A stretch of DNA of 38,525 nucleotides from NCBI GenBank assembly GCA_900314455.1, contig OMVI01000040.1:67821-106345 (forward strand), in the 5' to 3' direction. Shown piece after piece: positions 33,729 to 38,525 of the stretch; position 1 is the stretch's first letter; each line of letters begins with the position of its first letter. This DNA comes from an uncultured Prevotella sp. Lineage in GTDB: Bacteria > Bacteroidota > Bacteroidia > Bacteroidales > Bacteroidaceae. The position numbers were made by a program, and so were the translations under genes. The notes below the pieces were generated by a model. That model searched no databases. It was given only the letters and a program-made list of their open reading frames with translations, and had not been told where the DNA came from.

Positions 33729-35195
33729 TTACTCAGACAGGGGAACGGCGTAGTAGTTCTTTTTTCCTGATGGGAAGATACCCTGTATCCAAAGTACCGG
33801 GTTCTTGCTTGTCGATGCTGCCTTGACGGCATCTTGCAAATCGCTGATGGTCTTTACCGGTTCGTCGTTGACATACTGAATGATGAAGCCCTTAGGAACG
33901 CCTGCGTCCTTCAATGCACCTGCATTAACCTTGAGTACTTCGAGACCGTGTCCGATGTTCAACTGCTTCTTTTGCTCTGCTGTTACTTCACGGAAGCTTG
34001 CGCCGAGAACATCAATGTCGGCTGTCTTGACAATCTTCGTATTGCCCTGAGCATTCTTCAGAGTTACAGTCTTTGTAACACTCTTCTTGTTGTGGAGGTA
34101 TGTGATAGCGACTTTATCGCCCGGTTTCTTGCTCGCAAGATACTCCTGGAGCTCTGACATCTTATCGATTTCGCGTCCGTCAATCTTCGTTATGACATCA
34201 CCTTTCTGCAAACCAGCTGCTGCACCTGCTCCGTCCTCACTGACTTCATCAACGTAGACACCTTCGTTTGTGCCTAAATCGACATCCTTGCCTTTGTCTT
34301 TCTGACTGTCAATGTATGAATGAGCATCCATACCCTTGATGTCAAGGACTGCACGCTGTACTGTTCCGTATTCCTTAAGGTCCTTGACGACCTTGGTCAT
34401 GATAGATGTTGGAATTGCGAAACCATAGCCGCTGTATGAGCCTGTTTGTGAATAGAGCATTGCGTTGATACCTACGAGCTCTCCCTGAGCATTGACAAGA
34501 GCACCGCCGGAGTTACCCGGGTTGATGGCAGCATCAGTCTGGATAAAGCTTTCGATACCGTTGGCGCCAATGCCACGTGCCTTTGCGCTGACGATACCTG
34601 CAGTAACGGTAGAGCTAAGGTTGTATGGGTTGCCCACGGCGATTACCCATTCGCCGACCTTAAGCTTGTCGCTATCGCCGATAGGAAGTGTCGGAAGGTT
34701 CTTGCCGTCTATCTTTATAAGTGCAAGGTCTGTCGTTTTGTCAGTTCCAATAATCTTCGCTGAGAACTCACGGTTGTCGTTCAAGGTTACGGTAAGCTCA
34801 TCTGCGCCTTCAACAACGTGGTTGTTGGTAACGATGTAACCATCTGGTGAGATGATGACACCTGAGCCTGTAGCCTGCTTCTTAGGAGTTTGGATTTGCT
34901 GCTTGCGTGTTCCGTTGCCGTCATTTGGACTTCCAAAGAAGCCAAATGGGTCGAAGAAGCCACCCCATGGGTCGTCAGGAACATCAACGGTCTGTACCTT
35001 TGAGTTCTGAACATACTTGATATGAACAACAGCAGGTACGGCTTTCTCCGCAGCATAAGTTAAGTCTACAGGTTGTCCTGCTACTGTCGTCTGTGCCGGT
35101 GCTGCATATACTTTAATCGCCGTAACGGTCGATAGGGCAAGTGCTGCAACACAAGCACCACCCATAAGATACTTTGATAAATTCTTCATCTTCAT
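33729..35195 (-). CDS. htrA: Periplasmic serine protease Do (HtrA/DegP family)
   Basis: Periplasmic quality-control protease and chaperone of 488 residues. A signal peptide (NLSKYLMGGACVAALALSTVTAIKVYAA) leads to the trypsin-like domain with His126 (TNNHVV), Asp156 (TTDLALIKI) and Ser229 (INPGNSGGAL). Two PDZ domains follow (GVYVDEVSEDGAGAAAGLQKGDVITKIDGREI and GLEVLKVNAGALKDAGVPKGFIIQYVNDEPV). The linker before the His (DPWGGFFDPFGFFGSPNDGNG) is the flexible LA loop. Start is ATG 35195 or 35189. A -7 box (TACTTTTG on the minus strand, 35273-35280) is about 80 bp upstream. Confidence 0.97.
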   Translation of the reverse strand: MKMKNLSKYLMGGACVAALALSTVTAIKVYAAPAQTTVAGQPVDLTYAAEKAVPAVVHIKYVQNSKVQTVDVPDDPWGGFFDPFGFFGSPNDGNGTRKQQIQTPKKQATGSGVIISPDGYIVTNNHVVEGADELTVTLNDNREFSAKIIGTDKTTDLALIKIDGKNLPTLPIGDSDKLKVGEWVIAVGNPYNLSSTVTAGIVSAKARGIGANGIESFIQTDAAINPGNSGGALVNAQGELVGINAMLYSQTGSYSGYGFAIPTSIMTKVVKDLKEYGTVQRAVLDIKGMDAHSYIDSQKDKGKDVDLGTNEGVYVDEVSEDGAGAAAGLQKGDVITKIDGREIDKMSELQEYLASKKPGDKVAITYLHNKKSVTKTVTLKNAQGNTKIVKTADIDVLGASFREVTAEQKKQLNIGHGLEVLKVNAGALKDAGVPKGFIIQYVNDEPVKTISDLQDAVKAASTSKNPVLWIQGIFPSGKKNYYAVPLSE

Positions 35196-35272
35196 GTTGA
35201 CTTATCTTTAAATTTACTTTCTGTGTTCTTTCAAACTGACGGATACATTACCGTTCTGTTTAATCGTTGATG

Positions 35273-35280
35273 CAAAAGTA
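35273..35280 (-). promoter_or_regulatory. -7 box upstream of htrA
   Basis: The minus strand reads TACTTTTG; a possible TTG lies 22 bp upstream, slightly beyond the usual spacing. The 302-bp gap 35196-35497 otherwise holds only the rnpB promoter; I see no gene in it. Confidence 0.5.
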
Positions 35281-35461
35281 AGCGCATTTTTTGTAAATCT
35301 GTCAATTTGTCCGTTTGTTTTATCCCCTTTTAACAATCTAAATTAACAATTTAAATGCTCTTAAAGACCTACTGTCATGTTTTTACATTCGTTCAGATAC
35401 CTAATAATTCTAAAAAAGTTGTATAACTTGGTAGCGTTTTTCGAAATTTTGAATGTTTTAT

Positions 35462-35492
35462 TTTGCAATCTCTTTGTTTTGCAGTATCTTTG
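35462..35492 (+). promoter_or_regulatory. Promoter of rnpB
   Basis: TTTG (35462-35465), 19 bp and TATCTTTG (35485-35492). The P1 helix of the RNA begins at about 35500, so the distance from the -7 box to the start is 5-8 nt, which calibrates the other promoters in the window. Confidence 0.8.
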
Positions 35493-35497
35493 TAAAC

Positions 35498-35889
35498 TCA
35501 AAGCAGTGCCACGGCTCTGCCGTCTGTATCCGAAAGGTGCAGGAGGAAAGTCCGGGCAGCATAGGGCACTCCTCTTCCGAAAATAGAAGCTATTGGCGAC
35601 GATAGGAGTTGGCAGAAGAAAACAACCGCCACGACATGTGGTAAGGGTGAGAAGGTGGTGTAAGAGACCACCGGCAGGCGGGTGATCGTCTGGCCGTGTC
35701 TTCAGGAGGCTGCAAGTTCATGTAAACCATCGTATGAAGGTTGCCCGTCTGACAGTCCTTTGGGCTGACGATGGAGGGTAGAACGCTTGAGCTGTGGGGC
35801 GACTCACAGTCTAGATAAATGGCAGGCACCAACCGTTGACATATGTTTACGGTTGGAACGGAACCCGGCTTACAGTGGCTCTGCTTTTT
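35498..35889 (+). ncRNA. rnpB: RNase P RNA (type A)
   Basis: Catalytic RNA that removes the 5' leader of tRNA precursors. Conserved segments are GAGGAAAGTCCGGGC (P4 5' side and J3/4, about 35550), AGGGTGAGAAGGTGG and AAGAGACCACCGGCAGG, AGATAAATGGCAGGCACC (about 35813-35830) and ACGGAACCCGGCTTACAG (P4 3' side). The ends pair as P1: AAAGCAGTGCCAC (35500-35512) with GTGGCTCTGCTTT (35875-35887). The T-run after P1 acts as terminator. Frames inside it are not genes. Confidence 0.96.
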
Positions 35890-35913
35890 CATTTGACATT
35901 AAATATCAGGTTT

Positions 35914-36366
35914 ATGAGTAGTTATATGTTCAAACTCAACCAGTCTCAATCGTTGGAGACGGACCTTAATGATTTCCAGCATAAGATAGAACGCCTTATG
36001 CGCGAGCATAAAGAAGAAGTCGATTTTCCACTGTTGGAAGACTTCAAATTGCTGCCCGATGAGCTTGACGATTATCTCTTCGAACGTCAGGCAATACTTG
36101 ACAGCAAGGGAAGCGAGCGTAGCAGATATACCGTAGCAGGAGTACTGATAGCTCTTCCGGTAATTGTTATCTCCGCATTCCCCGAGACCAGCCTTCCATG
36201 GGGTGACTGGAGCTTGCTTGTTGCGGTTGCAATCGGTGTGGGATTGTTTCTCCTCTATCTTGCCATTCAGAAGGCTGTGATAAAGGGAAGACTGTCGAGA
36301 CTGGACTCAAACAGCCCTGAAGCCAAGAGATATGTAGACCAATTACTTTACAAATACGAACAATAG
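35914..36366 (+). CDS. Hypothetical protein with two membrane helices
   Basis: The frame is open from 35836, but that part is the 3' end of the RNase P RNA, so I start at ATG 35914 (MSSYMFKLNQSQSLE, 150 residues). The N-terminal 80 residues are charged and helical (TDLNDFQHKIERLMREHKEEVDF). Two hydrophobic stretches follow: YTVAGVLIALPVIVISAF and WSLLVAVAIGVGLFLLYLAI, then a short charged tail. This is a small inner-membrane protein of unknown function. It lies 3 nt before the YkvA-type gene, which suggests a shared transcript, and read-through from rnpB cannot be excluded. Confidence 0.7.
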   Translation: MSSYMFKLNQSQSLETDLNDFQHKIERLMREHKEEVDFPLLEDFKLLPDELDDYLFERQAILDSKGSERSRYTVAGVLIALPVIVISAFPETSLPWGDWSLLVAVAIGVGLFLLYLAIQKAVIKGRLSRLDSNSPEAKRYVDQLLYKYEQ

Positions 36367-36369
36367 AAT

Positions 36370-36777
36370 ATGGACTTGCCTGACTTCCTCAAATACAGAG
36401 ACTATTTCACAAAGAATGCTTTTGTAGAGAAAATATCACGAATAGCAAAGCGCTCAGGTGCTAAACTTGTCTATGCCGCTCTCATTTTGTACTATACACT
36501 TGAAAGCGACAAGGTGTCCGTTAAGGACAAAGCAATAATAATTGGTGCCCTTGGCTACTTTATCAGTCCGTTGGATGTAATCCCTGACGCCATACCGATA
36601 GCAGGTCTGGGCGACGACCTTGCCGTTTTGATGTACGTTATACATAAGGTGTGGAACGAGGTAAGCGACGATGTAAAGGCCAAAGCGCACTCGAAGCTCT
36701 CAAAATGGTTTGATGAGGATGAACAGAAGGCTGCCGACGACCTTTTCAATGAGAATGTTGAGGACAACCCGGTTTAA
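36370..36777 (+). CDS. YkvA family protein (DUF1232)
   Basis: This 135-residue protein carries the DUF1232 signature DKAIIIGALGYFISPLDVIPDAIPIAGLGDDLAVLMYVI in its middle. The pattern YFxSPxDxIPDxIPxxGxxDD is diagnostic. Family members are small membrane-associated proteins of unknown function. The rest is charged, with an acidic C-terminus (DEDEQKAADDLFNENVEDNPV). It is 3 nt after the two-helix protein gene, so the pair is probably one operon. Between its stop and the IS edge (36778-36867) I see nothing that can be named. Confidence 0.9.
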   Translation: MDLPDFLKYRDYFTKNAFVEKISRIAKRSGAKLVYAALILYYTLESDKVSVKDKAIIIGALGYFISPLDVIPDAIPIAGLGDDLAVLMYVIHKVWNEVSDDVKAKAHSKLSKWFDEDEQKAADDLFNENVEDNPV

Positions 36778-36867
36778 GCGTTCGTTAATGTGTTGCTGAA
36801 TGCAACGTAATTTATCTTAAACCAAAAGGATTCGGAAATAATCACTTAAAGAATACAGAAAGAAAAA

Positions 36868-38525
36868 GAGGGTGTATCATAATTAAGTTTTATGGTGTAT
36901 CCTCTTTTCTTTTGCAATGATTGTCGTAAAATTAGGATTAGGCCGACTTTTTAGTTAAAATTCCATTTTTCATTGTTTCTAGAGTCGTCAGGACCACAAG
37001 TAGGCAGAAATTGGCCGTTTTAGCGGCTCCAAAAGGCTTTCCTTTGCCTTTTTTGTTGATTTTCGAGCACATTTTCTTTATGTTGAAAGCAATTGCAAAG
37101 AAGGCAAAGTCCATCTTGACCTTGTCCATACCGAAGTGCCTGAAGCGTTTGTAGTTCATGTCGTACTTCATCTGTCCGAAGACGGCCTCTGGCTCTATGC
37201 ATCTTTTCCCCCCTATACTTTATTCCTTCTTCCGAAGTAAGTCTTTCCGCGGCCTGCTTTCTGTATTTGGCAAGACGGTGGTTGACCTCGATGATCCTGT
37301 TGCCCTTACTCCTGAAGCATCTGCACCGCAGCGGGCATCCGTCGCACCTTTGGGCTCTGTATCTCGCCTTCTCCGCGACATACCCGCTTTCTGTCCTCTC
37401 ACGCGATGTCCCTATCCTCACCATGTGCTGTCCCATCGGGCATACGTAGTAATCCTCGTCCGCGTTGTAGTACAGGGCCTGCTGTGAGAAAGGGTCCGGC
37501 TCGTAGTGCATGCGCTGCTCTATGTGGAAGCGGTTGTACTTCACGTAAGCCTCAATCCCGGCCCTGTCCATAAAGTGGTAATTCTCCTCTGAGCCATACC
37601 CGGAGTCGGCGACCACCGTTGAGGGAAGCCTGTCATAGCGCTCATGGCATGATTTCAGGAATGGTATCATCGTAAGCGGGTCGCCAGGTGTCTGGAACAG
37701 CCCGAAGTCAAGGATAAACTGGTTCTCTGTCCCTATTTGCAGGTTGTAGCCCGGTTTTGTCTGTCCGTTCATCATCGCGTCTTCCTTCATTCTCATGAAT
37801 GTCGCGTCCTTGTCTGTCTTGGAATAGGAGTTGCGCTTGCCGAGAGTCTCCAACTTCCGGTCATACTCTTCCAGCTTGTCAGCGTGCTGACGGAGCTGTC
37901 TGACTTGCTGCCGCTCTTCCTTGCGTTTTTCTTTATCTTCCTTTGTAGAAGGCTCGGGGTTGGCCTCCAGGGTCTTGTTGAGACGCTCGGCCATGTCACG
38001 CAGGTCGCTTGGAGTGAAACACAACGGCTCGTCTTCATTGCCGTTCTCCTGTGCAATGGAATCATCCACCTGCTCCAACAGGACCTTTATCTTCTCCATG
38101 AGTTTGGCACGGTTCTTCTCTGTCGACTTCCTCCATACAAAGGTGTACTTGTTCGCCTTTGACTCTATCTTCGTTCCGTCTATGTACTCTACGTCAAGAC
38201 TGATGTAGCCCTTGTCCGCGAGCATGACCACAAGCTGGGTGAACACTTCGTTTATCTCATCCTTCACCCTGTTGCGGAAACGGTTGATGGTGTTGAAGTC
38301 CGGCTGTTCGTAGCCTGCCAGCCATATAAAATGTATGTCACGCTTCAGGGCTTTCTCTATCTTGCGGCATGAATAGATATTGTTCATGTAACCGTAAAGA
38401 ATTGCCTTGAGCATCATCTTGGGGTGGTAAGGACTGCGCCCGCGCTCTCGGTATAGCTTGCGGAAATTACCCAGCTTGAGCTGGTCCACTATGGTGTCTA
38501 CAATGCGGACGGGGTCGTTTTCCGC
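36868..38525 (-). mobile_element. IS1182-type insertion sequence (cut by window edge)
   Basis: The transposase on the minus strand runs into the right edge, so only the left end of the element (on the plus strand) is in the window. It starts near GAGGGTGTATCAT (36868-36880), and GGTGTATC recurs at 36894-36901; AAAAGAGG (36864-36871) and CCTCTTTT (36901-36908) are inverted. These are plausible terminal-inverted-repeat and hairpin sequences. The exact boundary and target site cannot be set without the other end. Confidence 0.7.
36938..38525 (-). pseudogene. IS1182 family transposase, frameshifted in a G6 run
   Basis: DDE transposase with IS1182 features: SPYHPKMMLKAILYGYMNNI, NTINRFRNR, VEYIDGTKIESKANKYTFVW, a long charged insertion, VVADSGYGSEENYHFMD, a Cys-rich part (CDGCPLRCRC) and RLTSEEGIKYRG. 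The reading frame continues upstream of the Met at 38489 (ENDPVRIVDTIVDQLKLGNF), so the start lies outside the window. At 37209-37214 there are six C on the plus strand; with five, the frame continues as KRCIEPEAVFGQMKYDMNYKRFRHFGMDKVKMDFAFFAIAFNIKK, the usual C-terminus. With six, the last part is out of frame. The cause could be decay, programmed slippage or a base-call error. Confidence 0.85.

Noticed and set aside
35836-35913. Start of the two-helix protein inside rnpB
   Set aside because: This stretch is the 3' part of the RNase P RNA including P4 and P1; the ATG at 35914 is adequate.
1-38525. tRNA, tmRNA, phage or integrase-type island
   Set aside because: I looked for tRNA-like ends, attachment repeats, integrases and phage genes and saw none; the only mobile sequence is the IS at the right end.

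Overview
The window looks like chromosomal DNA from a Bacteroidales bacterium, most likely Prevotella or a close relative. The evidence is a compact Bacteroidetes-type primary sigma factor, at least eleven promoters of the form TTTG-N18-20-TAnnTTTG, lipoproteins with acidic residues after the lipid Cys, and many families typical of the phylum (DUF4954, DUF4494, GldB-like, DUF4861, a BtuG-like propeller, a C-terminal tail resembling type IX sorting signals). Most of it is ordinary housekeeping sequence in short operons. The only clear mobile element is an IS1182-type insertion sequence cut by the right edge.

Layout. 1-3.6 kb (minus): hflX, a DUF4954 hexapeptide-repeat protein and the start of an M16 peptidase. 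3.65-4.06 kb: gap with a candidate small RNA that has its own promoter and terminator. 4.06-8.3 kb (plus): an SGNH hydrolase, then a cobalamin riboswitch controlling a BtuB-like TonB receptor and a BtuG-like surface lipoprotein, a vitamin B12 capture unit. 8.35-8.51 kb: intergenic repeat, copy A. 8.56-9.93 kb (plus): nth and a DUF2461 protein. 9.94-13.88 kb (minus): valS followed by a C11 clostripain-type lipoprotein. 14.05-16.52 kb (plus): mazG with an unusual insertion, a small lipoprotein and rnz. 16.6-20.9 kb (minus): aminotransferase, LolC/E-like permease, and an acyl-CoA ligase with its own promoter. 20.98-22.12 kb (plus): DUF4494 protein and a YggS-type PLP protein.

22.16-26.04 kb (minus): DUF4861 protein, EFR1-type flavodoxin-ferredoxin and a secreted M6 metalloprotease, probably one operon. 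26.2-27.0 kb (plus): GldB-like lipoprotein. 27.05-27.2 kb: repeat copy B, inverted relative to A. 27.2-30.4 kb: a TIGR01212 radical SAM gene and an S9 (DPP IV-type) peptidase, fired by two promoters on opposite strands of the same 35 bp. 30.4-33.6 kb (minus): rpoD, a small exported protein, an HPr-kinase-like ATPase, an S24/S26-type peptidase and a PqqD-like protein with an in-frame TGA at codon 13. 33.7-35.2 kb (minus): htrA/degP. 35.5-35.9 kb (plus): RNase P RNA, followed by two small genes. 36.87 kb to the end: the IS, whose transposase is frameshifted in a G6 run.

The points most worth a second look are the kinase/peptidase/PqqD trio, which resembles RiPP maturation genes but has no visible precursor and a nonsense codon in the PqqD gene; the roughly 150-bp intergenic repeat present twice; the candidate small RNA; the riboswitch leader, where a hairpin holds the only nearby ATG but in the wrong frame for btuB; the MazG insertion; and the overlapping divergent promoters. 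All family names come from reading the sequence by eye; no database search was run.
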